Position numbers and translations under genes: made by a program
The notes under the pieces: generated by a model
The model's database searches: none
Told to the model about the DNA's origin: nothing
Seen by the model: only the letters and a program-made list of their open reading frames with translations
Source: Bacteroidota bacterium
GTDB lineage: Bacteria > Bacteroidota > Bacteroidia > Bacteroidales > Prolixibacteraceae
Assembly (NCBI GenBank): GCA_023251455.1
Contig: JAHEYT010000024.1
Coordinates: 1 to 64,000 of the forward strand
Reading direction: 5' to 3'
DNA: 64,000 bases
In this document: positions 1 through 8,350 of the stretch, one piece after another
Position numbering within the stretch: position 1 is the stretch's first letter
Layout: every line of letters begins with the position of its first letter

Positions 1-10
1 TGATTTTTAG

Positions 11-84
11 TGGAGAATATCGGAATCGAACCGATGACCTTTTGACTGCCAGTCAAACGCTCTAGCCAACTGAGCTAATCCCCC
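11..84 (-). tRNA. tRNA-Ala (anticodon GGC)
   Basis: The reverse strand folds as a complete 74-nt cloverleaf. The acceptor stem is GGGGGAT paired with ATTCTCC (two G-U pairs), with a GCTC/GAGC D stem, a TTTGA/TCAAA anticodon stem around loop CTGGCAG, and an ATCGG/CCGAT T stem around TTCGATT. The anticodon reads GGC, which decodes GCC (alanine). The discriminator base is A. The 3' CCA is not encoded (the next bases are CTA), so it must be added after transcription. Confidence 0.95.
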
Positions 85-734
85 TTTCGAGGCGACAAAT
101 ATAGAAAAATATTTCATCTGCAACGCCTTAACCAAACCCAAAATTTTATCTTTTTCTCCCCAAATCTGGCAGATACCGTGGATTTGCCAGATTTTTGCCA
201 GATAGTAACTGAAAATGAGTCAAATCTAAAATCTGAATGAACTTGCAACGTTTAGAATTAAACAAATTTTAATGCGTCATCCAAACTGAGCATCTTCATT
301 AAACAGATTTTGGAAAACTTATTGGAATATTACAGGAAGTCAGTATTATTCGGTCAAACCAACCACCCTATGCCGACTCAGATTGACCACAAAATCCTAA
401 TCGGTTCATCTTGGGAGTTAAGGGTTGGTGTAAATTACACCTTTCTCGTCCCAACATCAACTTGCTTTGCTCAATTAAATTTGAACTAAACAAAATCTTT
501 AAATACAAAAAAGAACTCAACTTTAATTCAAAATAACAACTAAGATCTCGACAAATATTTTTATATTTATGTGAATATCAACACCATAAATACTGAGATA
601 GTTTCTTGATAATTTATAACTATCTGTTTCTAAAACTCATTGAGAATAAATTGAAAAACTATCGATGTATCCCTTCTTATACTACGAAAGTAAAAGCATG
701 ATTATCCCTTGAAATACATTAAAAACAGTTTAAA
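85..734. other. gene-free leader with one inverted repeat
   Basis: This AT-rich spacer lies between the tRNA (reading left) and the gene at 735 (reading right). I see no ORF with coding character. A perfect 10-bp inverted repeat (AAATCTGGCA at 162-171, TGCCAGATTT at 185-194) could form a hairpin, but a clear U-tract is lacking. A repeat copy at 345-424 is listed separately. No convincing promoter for the downstream gene could be placed. Confidence 0.5.
345..424 (+). repeat. 105-bp intergenic repeat, copy A (shortened)
   Basis: This copy shares ATTCGG-CAAACC, then a purine-rich GATTGACCAC core, then a CGGTT..TTGGGA tail with copies at 8000 and 10698, all in the same orientation. It lacks about 24 bp in the middle relative to the copy at 10698. 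The GGTCAAT-type motif recalls the repeated terminal sites of IS21-family elements, but no transposase is nearby, so that origin is only a guess. Confidence 0.45.
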
Positions 735-2048
735 ATGGGACATCTTGTTGGTAAAGAAATATTTCAGAGACTCGGAGACAAAATTGATAGCCTTCCCTGC
801 CGGATCAATAAAAACGCTGCACTATTCAATATTTTAAAGGCTCTTTATTCACCAGAGGAAGCTGAATTTGTTGTAAAAATGCCCTTTGGACTATCCACTT
901 CTGATGAGATACAGAAAGAGGTTGGGTGTGAAAAAAGCAAAATAAATTCGCTTCTCGAAATTCTGTGCACCAAAGGATTGGTAATGGACATGTGGATTGA
1001 TAATAGGTATTATTACATGCCTTCACCGATGATAGTAGGAATATTTGAATTTACCATGATGAGGATCGGTGATAATCAAAATACAAAAAAGATGGCCGAT
1101 CTATTCTATGAATATTTAAATGATAAGCAGACTTATGCGGTAAATTTCGGTAAAGGAGAAAAAATTTCCTTCATGCGAACCTTACCCCATGAAGGAACCG
1201 TTTTGGAATCTGATTTTGCGGAGATTCTAGATTATGAAAAAGCCACATCAATTGTTGAATCCCACAACCGGTTTTCTGTCGGAATATGTTCTTGTCGACA
1301 TGAAAAACTACATGCAGGGAAGAAAAAATGCAGTAATCCACTTGATACCTGTGTTTCGTTGGGAAGTACTGCTGATTTTATGATCAGACATCAATTTGCA
1401 AAAGAAATTCCCCAAACAGAGATACTTGAAAAACTATCACAATCAAAAGAATCGGGACTTGTTTTTACTTGCGACAACGTTAAAAACAATGTTACCTTTA
1501 TTTGCCAATGTTGTAGCTGTTGCTGCAATCTATTGCTGGGGATTAGTAAGTTTGGCTATGCTAATACGGTAGTCACATCAAGTTTTATTTCGAATATTAA
1601 TACTGAAACCTGTAATGGCTGTGGTAAATGTGCCAATGCCTGTCCAATCGGGGCAATTGAGATGATTCCATGTGAAGATACTGATCCAAAAAAAAGAAAA
1701 GTACCCCGTATTAATGAATCAATTTGTATTGGGTGTGGCGTTTGTTCTCTTACGTGCACCAAAACTGGATCTTTGAAATTAATTAAACGGAACAAAAGGG
1801 TCATTCATCCAGAAAATACTTTTGAACGGATTATCTTGCAAAGTCTGGAACGTGGGACAATTCAACATCAAATCTTTGGCAATCCCCAAAATATCACACA
1901 AAAGTTTATGAAGGGGTTCGTAGGGGGATTTCTAAATCTTCCTCCTGTAAAAAAAGCCATCATGGCTGATCTATTTAGGTCATCTTTCCTTGATGTAATG
2001 AAGAAAGGAGCAGCAAAACAGAATAAAGGCTGGCTTAATGAGATTTAA
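735..2048 (+). CDS. winged-helix / double-[4Fe-4S] ferredoxin protein with extra cysteine clusters
   Basis: A predicted cytoplasmic iron-sulfur protein of 437 aa. Residues about 25-95 look like a winged helix-turn-helix. The middle carries unusual cysteines: C185-x-C187, C199, C206, C246, and a dense patch C257, C259, C260, C262, C263, C264. Two classical ferredoxin motifs follow: C293/C296/C299/C303 and C331/C334/C337/C341. The ferredoxin part should bind two [4Fe-4S] clusters. The extra cysteines may bind another cluster or metal. The HTH suggests a redox- or metal-responsive DNA-binding role, but electron transfer is equally possible. It stands alone, with a convergent gene 36 bp downstream. 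No exact family name is offered. Iron-sulfur content is secure; function is not. Confidence 0.75.
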   Translation: MGHLVGKEIFQRLGDKIDSLPCRINKNAALFNILKALYSPEEAEFVVKMPFGLSTSDEIQKEVGCEKSKINSLLEILCTKGLVMDMWIDNRYYYMPSPMIVGIFEFTMMRIGDNQNTKKMADLFYEYLNDKQTYAVNFGKGEKISFMRTLPHEGTVLESDFAEILDYEKATSIVESHNRFSVGICSCRHEKLHAGKKKCSNPLDTCVSLGSTADFMIRHQFAKEIPQTEILEKLSQSKESGLVFTCDNVKNNVTFICQCCSCCCNLLLGISKFGYANTVVTSSFISNINTETCNGCGKCANACPIGAIEMIPCEDTDPKKRKVPRINESICIGCGVCSLTCTKTGSLKLIKRNKRVIHPENTFERIILQSLERGTIQHQIFGNPQNITQKFMKGFVGGFLNLPPVKKAIMADLFRSSFLDVMKKGAAKQNKGWLNEI

Positions 2049-2084
2049 CTTAAAAATAGACTTCGAATGCTTAAAAATTGGTAA

Positions 2085-2552
2085 TTATTTAGACTGTTCA
2101 GTCCAACTCAACACCTTCCATTGATTATCTTTCTTTTTCAAAAGGAATTGCATTCCTAATGGATCAAGAACAACAATACTATCGTTTTTCAACTTAACCT
2201 CCCATCTCGAGTTTGCTGTATATAATACGGTTTTGGCATCCAGCACCATGTATTTTTCACTTTTTATAGTGGATTTCTGGCTGGTCACATTAGCAAAATA
2301 ACCATCCACATTTTTCAGAGACTGTCCATAATCAGCATAAACTCCCCCTACTAACGATATAAAATCCGGAGAATCCATGTACATTGATTTAAGCGTTTCT
2401 GGATCAGGGCTTTCACATGTCTGAATAATTGAACTAATCAACACTTTAGCTTCACCGACAATTTTATCTTTATCTGCATCAGTTAAAGGTTTGTTCGCAT
2501 TTGTACAGGCACAGAACAGAACAATCGCTAAAACGAATAATTTTTTGTTCAT
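2085..2552 (-). CDS. NTF2/SnoaL-like lipoprotein
   Basis: A 155-aa small exported protein. The N-terminus is a lipoprotein signal (hydrophobic run ending FCAC, lipidated Cys at about residue 16). The rest has the pattern of a cystatin-like NTF2/DUF4440 fold: an early helix with repeated Asp/Glu, a central YADYGQSLKNVDGYF segment, and a C-terminal strand set ending in a VLSWTEQSK tail. Such domains bind small ligands or are non-enzymatic; no catalytic residue can be named. The 3' end faces the ferredoxin-like gene. The lipoprotein call is firm and the fold is inference. Confidence 0.6.
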   Translation of the reverse strand: MNKKLFVLAIVLFCACTNANKPLTDADKDKIVGEAKVLISSIIQTCESPDPETLKSMYMDSPDFISLVGGVYADYGQSLKNVDGYFANVTSQKSTIKSEKYMVLDAKTVLYTANSRWEVKLKNDSIVVLDPLGMQFLLKKKDNQWKVLSWTEQSK

Positions 2553-2714
2553 CGGTTTAATTTTTAAAGGGTTTCTACAATTGAATTTACAAAATAAACA
2601 TTCTAAATATCAACGCTTTGATAGAAATTAAAACGTACATGGCATTTGGCTTATCCAATCTAAGTTGATTTCAATGCTGTTGATCTCTTTGGTCGTGGCC
2701 AAAGAATTTACATG

Positions 2715-4946
2715 TCATTCACCTGGATGATATGTTCTTTCTGCATGATTCAAAACATCCTTTTTATAAAAGTAGACATCTTTGAATTTACCCTGCGAAT
2801 ACAAGGATGCCTGATCAAAGTAATGTTGAGATTTCGGATCAGCGCTCTGTCCAAAATACATGATGGATTTTGCATTGATCTTTCTGGCAAATTCTACAAT
2901 AGCGACATAGGAGTTGCCAGAAATACCATACATTTTATTGGTGTTTGTTTGAGTTGTATTAAATGCAAAGAGAGAACCCATGTACCCGGGGGCTCCTTTT
3001 ACCGGGAAACTTGGTTTTGAGTCATCAAACTTTTCCATTTTTCCGCTGGTATGTATTCTTTGTAACCTGTTGACGTTTCCCCACTCAATAAATGATGTAC
3101 CATATCTGTTTTTAAGGGTATCAGCAGCGGCTGACATAAAAGCCAATGAAAGGCTGTCGGAGAAAGGCAGACTTTTACTGGTAAAATATTTACTCAAAAT
3201 TAGTAATAGAGGATCACTAGGTTTAATCTGTTTGAGAACCCAATTATTTGCAATATTAAACCAGAAAACTGCAAGTGTAGTTGCTTTACTATTCAGTTCA
3301 GATTGACAATCCCAATGGCGTAACGTATCCATGATATCTTTAAGCTTTTCAGATTGAAGCGGATCAAGAATAACACCCCTATCGTATGCTTTTAAAATTT
3401 GAGGAAGCCAATATTCCATCATAAACAAGTGAGTACTTGTGATCATTTTTTCAAATTGCGGAAAAGAAATCTTTTCAGGATTTGACAGAAGTTTTAAAGC
3501 TTCGGCGGCACGGAACGTTTGTGGATCATACGCCATATAACTTGGGTAATTTTTCGGGTCAGGGCTGGAAGACCCGGCACACAGGAAGGGAGTGGAGTTG
3601 CAGTTCTGCAACCAGCCAGATTCTGGATTGATTGAATGAATGATTTCATTTAAAGGATGAAGTTTATTCCATTCTGTTTCGGGATTACTCCCATCCACGG
3701 GATATTGCCAATTGAATTTAGTCGATCGTCTGGGTACTGCGTTACCTTGCCAAAATGCAATGTTGCCTGACCGATCAGTATAAATTGTATTGGGATAACC
3801 AAAAGCCCGCAAGTTTAGGGCATTTTGAAATTCAACCAGGTTTTTCGCCTTCATCATTCGCCAGCATTGAAGGATATAAACAGGAGCAAGTCCGGTCGCA
3901 TTTTTTACAGTAACATAAAAGGAATCTCTTTTGGCTACCACAGGTCCGTGGTCCGTTACCATGAAATTGACCACTTTCTTTTTCATTATTGAACCAGACT
4001 TGTACAGAATGGTGTCTGTCAAGAGTCGGGCTTTTTTATATTGATTTCCATACCTGTATTTTAAGGAGTCAGTCGGATGATTGAACCTTTCAAGATAAAC
4101 ATCAAAATAATCCACCCCTGAATTTGTATGAGACCAGCCAATATCTGAATTAAATCCACTCCATATCCAAAAATTTCCAAACATCGCAAAACCAGAGACA
4201 TTCAATCCCTGTTTGCTGATAAGATGACATTCATATCTTTGGCCATTTCCAAAAAAACTAACATGAGGATTTATAAGAAGCATTGAATTCCCGGATGCCG
4301 ATTTTGAGGGTGCAAGGACGATCATATTGCTTCCATTTTCTGCCTTTTTCATCAACTGGTTTTCGATTCCTTCAGAATCATCCACCATGTTGCTTTTCAT
4401 CACTTTTTGGATCTCCACCCGGCTAATACCATGACTTGTTGCGCTGGTACTGGCTGGAAGTATTAAGAAATACCAGGGTTCATACCTCTGGAGCAATCTT
4501 CTTTCCACACCCGGATTCCGATACAAATAATAGTTTATTCCGGCAGAAGCTGCATCGCATAACTGTTTTATGAGCGGATCCGCTTCAGCGTACATTCTTT
4601 GAGCATCCTGCCGAACACGAAACAAAGCAGCATTCCAGTCATTTTCCAGACTCCTTTCCCCGTAAATCTCTGATTCTCTCCCAAGTGCTGAAATGAAAGT
4701 TTCTTCCAGCTGCCAATAATTATCTTCACCTTGTGAATACATTAAACCGAATACCGCATCAGCGTCGGTTTTACCATAAATGTGAGGTACACCCCAATTG
4801 TCCCGTATAATAGTGACCAATTTGACCTGTTGCTTCCAACGATCAATTTCTTCATTGCTAAAGGTCTGCGCCATAAGACTTATCGGGATAAGAAACAAGA
4901 ATGTGAGGTACTTCACCATTCTGATTTGAAAAAGCATCGATTTCAT
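2715..4946 (-). CDS. penicillin acylase family protein (Ntn-hydrolase, S45)
   Basis: A 743-aa secreted amidohydrolase precursor. A signal peptide (residues 1-26, cut after SLMAQ) precedes the alpha chain with the family motif RDNWGVPHIYG (48-58) and the GLMYSQGEDNYWQ block. The linker ends at G205-S206-N207; Ser206 is the expected N-terminal nucleophile exposed by autocatalytic cleavage, after which the beta chain runs to the C-terminus. The family deacylates beta-lactams or N-acyl-homoserine lactones and related amides in the periplasm. The substrate here cannot be read from sequence. Normal length is about 750-800 aa, so it looks intact. Alternative in-frame ATGs exist at residues 4 and 10 and all leave the signal peptide intact. 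Confidence 0.9.
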   Translation of the reverse strand: MKSMLFQIRMVKYLTFLFLIPISLMAQTFSNEEIDRWKQQVKLVTIIRDNWGVPHIYGKTDADAVFGLMYSQGEDNYWQLEETFISALGRESEIYGERSLENDWNAALFRVRQDAQRMYAEADPLIKQLCDAASAGINYYLYRNPGVERRLLQRYEPWYFLILPASTSATSHGISRVEIQKVMKSNMVDDSEGIENQLMKKAENGSNMIVLAPSKSASGNSMLLINPHVSFFGNGQRYECHLISKQGLNVSGFAMFGNFWIWSGFNSDIGWSHTNSGVDYFDVYLERFNHPTDSLKYRYGNQYKKARLLTDTILYKSGSIMKKKVVNFMVTDHGPVVAKRDSFYVTVKNATGLAPVYILQCWRMMKAKNLVEFQNALNLRAFGYPNTIYTDRSGNIAFWQGNAVPRRSTKFNWQYPVDGSNPETEWNKLHPLNEIIHSINPESGWLQNCNSTPFLCAGSSSPDPKNYPSYMAYDPQTFRAAEALKLLSNPEKISFPQFEKMITSTHLFMMEYWLPQILKAYDRGVILDPLQSEKLKDIMDTLRHWDCQSELNSKATTLAVFWFNIANNWVLKQIKPSDPLLLILSKYFTSKSLPFSDSLSLAFMSAAADTLKNRYGTSFIEWGNVNRLQRIHTSGKMEKFDDSKPSFPVKGAPGYMGSLFAFNTTQTNTNKMYGISGNSYVAIVEFARKINAKSIMYFGQSADPKSQHYFDQASLYSQGKFKDVYFYKKDVLNHAERTYHPGE

Positions 4947-5321
4947 ACCAGTAGATTTAAAATTTTCAATTCAAAAAGCAGCTTGCGCCTAAGATCGAAG
5001 GTTCATAAAAAAATATGAGAACCATTGTTAAGCGTAAAGCTGTCTCTACATCCAAATGATATGCGGAATGAATAGCGCGGGGAGTGGGTAGCGTATCTTG
5101 AGTACAAAAGCTAATTGAAACATTTCTTAGCCAACCAATACTTAAACCTTTTAATAAATTCATAGGAGGAAAATTTATTAACGGTTAATACATTAAATGA
5201 ATCTCAACGGATCAATTCTATATATAAAGTTATGAAAATTTAATGTAACTCTATTGGTTATCAACCCTTGATATTATTCTCGTTGTTAGAATATATTCGT
5301 TATAATTTAGTCATAAGCTGT

Positions 5322-5425
5322 AAATTTTAGTCAAACATTCTACCCGTACCGAATTAACTTAACAAGGCCTTGCGAATTCAAATTGATTGCAATTGAACTG
5401 GTTCATTGATGGATTTCATTCAGAG
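5322..5425 (+). repeat. 105-bp intergenic repeat, copy F
   Basis: Within the 563-bp spacer 4947-5509. It aligns almost without gaps to the copy at 10698: shared TCAAAC, GTACCG, TTCAAATTGA and GGATTTCATT blocks in the same order and orientation. It lies 84 bp upstream of the M28 peptidase start. The rest of the spacer is AT-rich, with no ORF or clear promoter. Confidence 0.4.
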
Positions 5426-5509
5426 TTATTTGTATTTAATTGATTTTTTCTGTAACTTATAATACTTAATTTCAGGCAGTTATTAGATCAATCATTCAAA
5501 ACACATCCG

Positions 5510-7192
5510 ATGATGAAAAAGATCAATTTTACAACTGTGATTACGTTTTCCCTCTGCTCCATTCTTTTCCCCCTTGTCCATACAACAAATGCCATCGCAA
5601 TCAAACCAATGAATAATCCGGGAAATGTTACCGTCAATCAGGTGATGGAACAAATTCGACCAGAATCCATCAAGGCCCATACGGCCTTTTTGTCGGATGA
5701 CCAGTTAGAGGGTCGCCGAACAGGCACTCGCGGGTACATGCTTGCTGCAAAATATATCCGTTCACAATGTGAGTTGAACGGATTGTCCGGTGCCGCAGAA
5801 AATAAAACTTATTTTCAAAAGGTACCTTTTGTACGAACAATGGTATTGCCAAATGAATCCTCTCTTAGACTCACAAAGGGAAATGAAAAACGTAGTCTGA
5901 ATTACAACAAAGATTTTGTCATTCTTGATACTCACCGGGAGACCGAAGGGAGCATATCCGGTGATTTAGTTTTTGTTGGATTTGGAGTTACGGCTCCCGA
6001 GATGGGGTACGATGATTACTTTGGAGTGGATGTAAAGGGGAAAATAGTAGTTATGATTATGATGGCAGCACCCCCAACTTTTCCATCGGCGGTTAGGGCG
6101 TATTACAGTAATCACGATATCAAAAGAGCAAATGCTGCAGCACACGGCGCACAAGGTATTATTTATTTAAGGCTGCCAAATTGGAAATGGTCATCACTCC
6201 TGCGAGGTGTCAGCATTGGCTGGAATACACTTCGTTGGTTGGATGACAATGGAAAACCCAATGACATGAAGGATTCGCTTAAAATAGTTGCTGTGCTTAA
6301 TAATTCAGAAGCCGGAGCAATGTTTGCCACAGAGAACCGTTCATTAGAGGATGTATTTGCCAGTATTGATAAAGGAACATTAAAAGGATTCAGGTTGTCA
6401 ACACATGCAGATATAGCCTTTAAATCCAGACATGAGAAATTTGAATGTGTAAATGTTATTGCCTTACTGGAGGGTTCTGATCAGATCCTTAAAAAGGAGT
6501 ACGTTCTTTTCTCAGCTCATTTGGATCACTTTGGAATAGGAAAAACTATTGATGGTGATTCGATATACAATGGTGCAATAGATAATGCAGGAGGATGTGC
6601 CGAACTCATCGAACTGATGCGTGCTTATTCATCTTTATCCAAACCACCAAAAAGAAGTACCGTATTTTTATTTACCACCGCAGAAGAATGTGGGCAGCTT
6701 GGCTCGGATTACTTCGCACACCACCCGACAATTCCATTAAAACAGGTTGTCTCTGACTTAAATGTCGATGAACCCATGTCATTGATACCAGTTAGTGATG
6801 TGATTGGCTTTGGTTGTGAACATTCATCACTTGGAGCTACCGTTCAACTGACTGCGGGAAAGACTGGATTCACAGTCAATCCCGATCCCTATCCCGATGA
6901 AGGTTTATTTGCCCGAAGTGATGTTTTTCCATTAGTTCAAGAAGGCATACCATCTGTTTGGATCACTGTTGGAACCAAGAGTTCTCAACAGGGAATTGAT
7001 GGCCTTGCTGTACAAAAGAACTGGATGGTAACCAATTATCATTCACCAAAAGATGATCTTTCACAGCCAATTGACTTTAAAACAACAGCTAAATTCAATC
7101 GTTTTCTGTTTTTACTTGGCTACACCATTGCCAACAATATAGATAGACCTGTCTGGAATAAAAATGATTTTTTTGGCAATAAATTTGAATGA
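5510..7192 (+). CDS. M28-family zinc metallopeptidase with PA domain
   Basis: A 560-aa exported aminopeptidase-like enzyme. A signal peptide covers residues 1-28. A protease-associated (PA) insert of about residues 140-300 sits between the N-terminal part and the catalytic core. Di-zinc ligands are visible: H337 (in AHLDH), D358 (in NGAIDNAGG), the catalytic/ligand pair E392-E393 (in TTAEECGQLGSDY), a later Asp in RSDVFP, and the His of NYHSPKDD near the C-terminus. These match the M28 arrangement of bacterial leucyl/carboxypeptidase-like enzymes acting on peptides outside the cytoplasm. The tandem start MM gives two possible initiation sites. It is monocistronic. Confidence 0.9.
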   Translation: MMKKINFTTVITFSLCSILFPLVHTTNAIAIKPMNNPGNVTVNQVMEQIRPESIKAHTAFLSDDQLEGRRTGTRGYMLAAKYIRSQCELNGLSGAAENKTYFQKVPFVRTMVLPNESSLRLTKGNEKRSLNYNKDFVILDTHRETEGSISGDLVFVGFGVTAPEMGYDDYFGVDVKGKIVVMIMMAAPPTFPSAVRAYYSNHDIKRANAAAHGAQGIIYLRLPNWKWSSLLRGVSIGWNTLRWLDDNGKPNDMKDSLKIVAVLNNSEAGAMFATENRSLEDVFASIDKGTLKGFRLSTHADIAFKSRHEKFECVNVIALLEGSDQILKKEYVLFSAHLDHFGIGKTIDGDSIYNGAIDNAGGCAELIELMRAYSSLSKPPKRSTVFLFTTAEECGQLGSDYFAHHPTIPLKQVVSDLNVDEPMSLIPVSDVIGFGCEHSSLGATVQLTAGKTGFTVNPDPYPDEGLFARSDVFPLVQEGIPSVWITVGTKSSQQGIDGLAVQKNWMVTNYHSPKDDLSQPIDFKTTAKFNRFLFLLGYTIANNIDRPVWNKNDFFGNKFE

Positions 7193-7227
7193 GGTAGGCG
7201 TTATTAAGCCTTTAAATTTTAGAAATA

Positions 7228-7290
7228 ATAATCGATCAAACGGACCATTTTGCCAACTTAAACGATCAGGATGAACCATGTTCATTTTGT
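7228..7290 (+). repeat. 105-bp intergenic repeat, degenerate copy D
   Basis: A short stretch with ATCG-TCAAAC, ACCA, TTGCCAACT and GATGAACC blocks in the same order as the copy at 345. Similarity is weak and truncated, so this is the least certain member. Confidence 0.25.
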
Positions 7291-7303
7291 GCTTAAGGGG
7301 AGC

Positions 7304-7339
7304 ATAAAAAGAGAGCTGTTCAAATGTCGAACAGCTCTC
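7304..7339 (-). terminator. rho-independent terminator of the 7362-7820 gene
   Basis: Perfect 11-bp stem (7311-7321 with 7329-7339), 7-nt loop, followed on the minus strand by TTTTTAT. It lies 22 bp past the stop codon of the gene it serves. Confidence 0.85.
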
Positions 7340-7361
7340 TTAAACCACAATTATATTCTAG

Positions 7362-7820
7362 CTATTTATTTTCTACTAACTTTCCTTCATCAATTAACTT
7401 TTGAATTGTTTCTGCTTCTTCCTTATTAGCAATCATTTTCGTAACTAATTGGGCTTCTATCTGATAATCAATTTCGGTATATGCATTGATTTCAAATTCT
7501 GCAGAACTCAGATTCTCCAATTTTGCTTCGCCAGTGAAAGTTGCTGCATCATCATTCGATAAAATTATCCCTTTGTCAATCAGCATTTGAATGGTTTCGG
7601 CTTCTTCGCTGTCAGCAATACTTTTGGTTACTAATTGGGCTTCCATCTGATAATCAAATCCTGCATCTTCATTCAAATCGAATCCTGTGGAATACAGGTT
7701 CTCCGATTTTACAGTTTTCACTTCTTCCGAAGTTCCATAACTTAATGTTGCATTGGCATTTAATACTCCAACTAATCCTAGTGTACAAATAATAATGAGT
7801 GATTTAATTTTCGTTTTCAT
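7362..7820 (-). CDS. small secreted protein with a 62-residue internal duplication
   Basis: A 152-aa exported protein with a signal peptide (residues 1-24, ending NANA). The mature part is acidic and made of two copies of one unit, residues 41-87 and 103-149, spaced by 62 residues. The best-kept core, DYQ-EAQLVTK, then EEAETIQ and LID-G, is identical at 23 of 32 positions (56-87 against 118-149). The unit is predicted helical. No known domain is recognised. The duplication could form a tandem binding module. It has its own terminator and no operon partner. The ORF is real on the evidence of signal peptide, duplication and terminator; the role is unknown. Confidence 0.75.
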   Translation of the reverse strand: MKTKIKSLIIICTLGLVGVLNANATLSYGTSEEVKTVKSENLYSTGFDLNEDAGFDYQMEAQLVTKSIADSEEAETIQMLIDKGIILSNDDAATFTGEAKLENLSSAEFEINAYTEIDYQIEAQLVTKMIANKEEAETIQKLIDEGKLVENK

Positions 7821-7999
7821 AACTTTTTCTTTTAATTGTTTTTCTATTGTTTCTGTCTTAAATTGTTTGCATTGTCCAATTGATGTTTCAATTTCTATTC
7901 AAATATACTTTGGCTTCGGTTGGTTCTTATAATGAAATAGATGGCTGGCCTGTTTTTATCGGCAGATGGGGCGATTTTAAGTTTTATTTACTCACAATA

Positions 8000-8108
8000 G
8001 TATAATATTCAACCTAAAAGACATCCATGTATAGATTGTAATAATCCATGCATTACCGATTTAGGTTGATTACCTTAGTATCGGTTCGTTTGGGAATTTC
8101 ATTTAACC
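8000..8108 (+). repeat. 105-bp intergenic repeat, copy B
   Basis: Aligns without gaps along its whole length with the copy at 10698-10804 at roughly two-thirds identity (hand alignment). Shared blocks are TAT-ATATTC, CATGTA, CCATG, TTACC, TTGA--ACC and GTTTGG--ATTTC-TTTA. It lies in the 530-bp spacer 7821-8350, which otherwise shows only a terminator and AT-rich DNA. Confidence 0.5.
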
Positions 8109-8220
8109 CCATACGAATTTAATACCTGTGATTTCAAGGTGTCAATGTGTAAAAACCTAAAAAATGATATGATATCTGATTCCCGATCATAAGTTTTTAA
8201 TTTCCAACCCTGACGCGATA

Positions 8221-8269
8221 AAGAAAAATCAATCATTTACAACAAATTTGTAAATGATTGATTTTTCTT
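8221..8269 (-). terminator. strong bidirectional terminator hairpin
   Basis: Perfect 22-bp inverted repeat (8221-8242 and 8248-8269) with a 5-nt loop. Its outer arms are A-rich on one strand and U-rich on the other. It lies 82 bp beyond the stop of the minus-strand gene at 8351 and is its likely terminator. Confidence 0.8.
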
Positions 8270-8350
8270 TTACCAGAAACTTTGCAATCTCTCAGTTGAA
8301 ATGAACTCAATTCCGATAAGCTTTATAAACTACCGACAAACAAATTTTCA

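Noticed and set aside
162-194. Inverted repeat as terminator of tRNA-Ala
   Set aside because: The tRNA is transcribed toward position 1, so this hairpin lies upstream of it.
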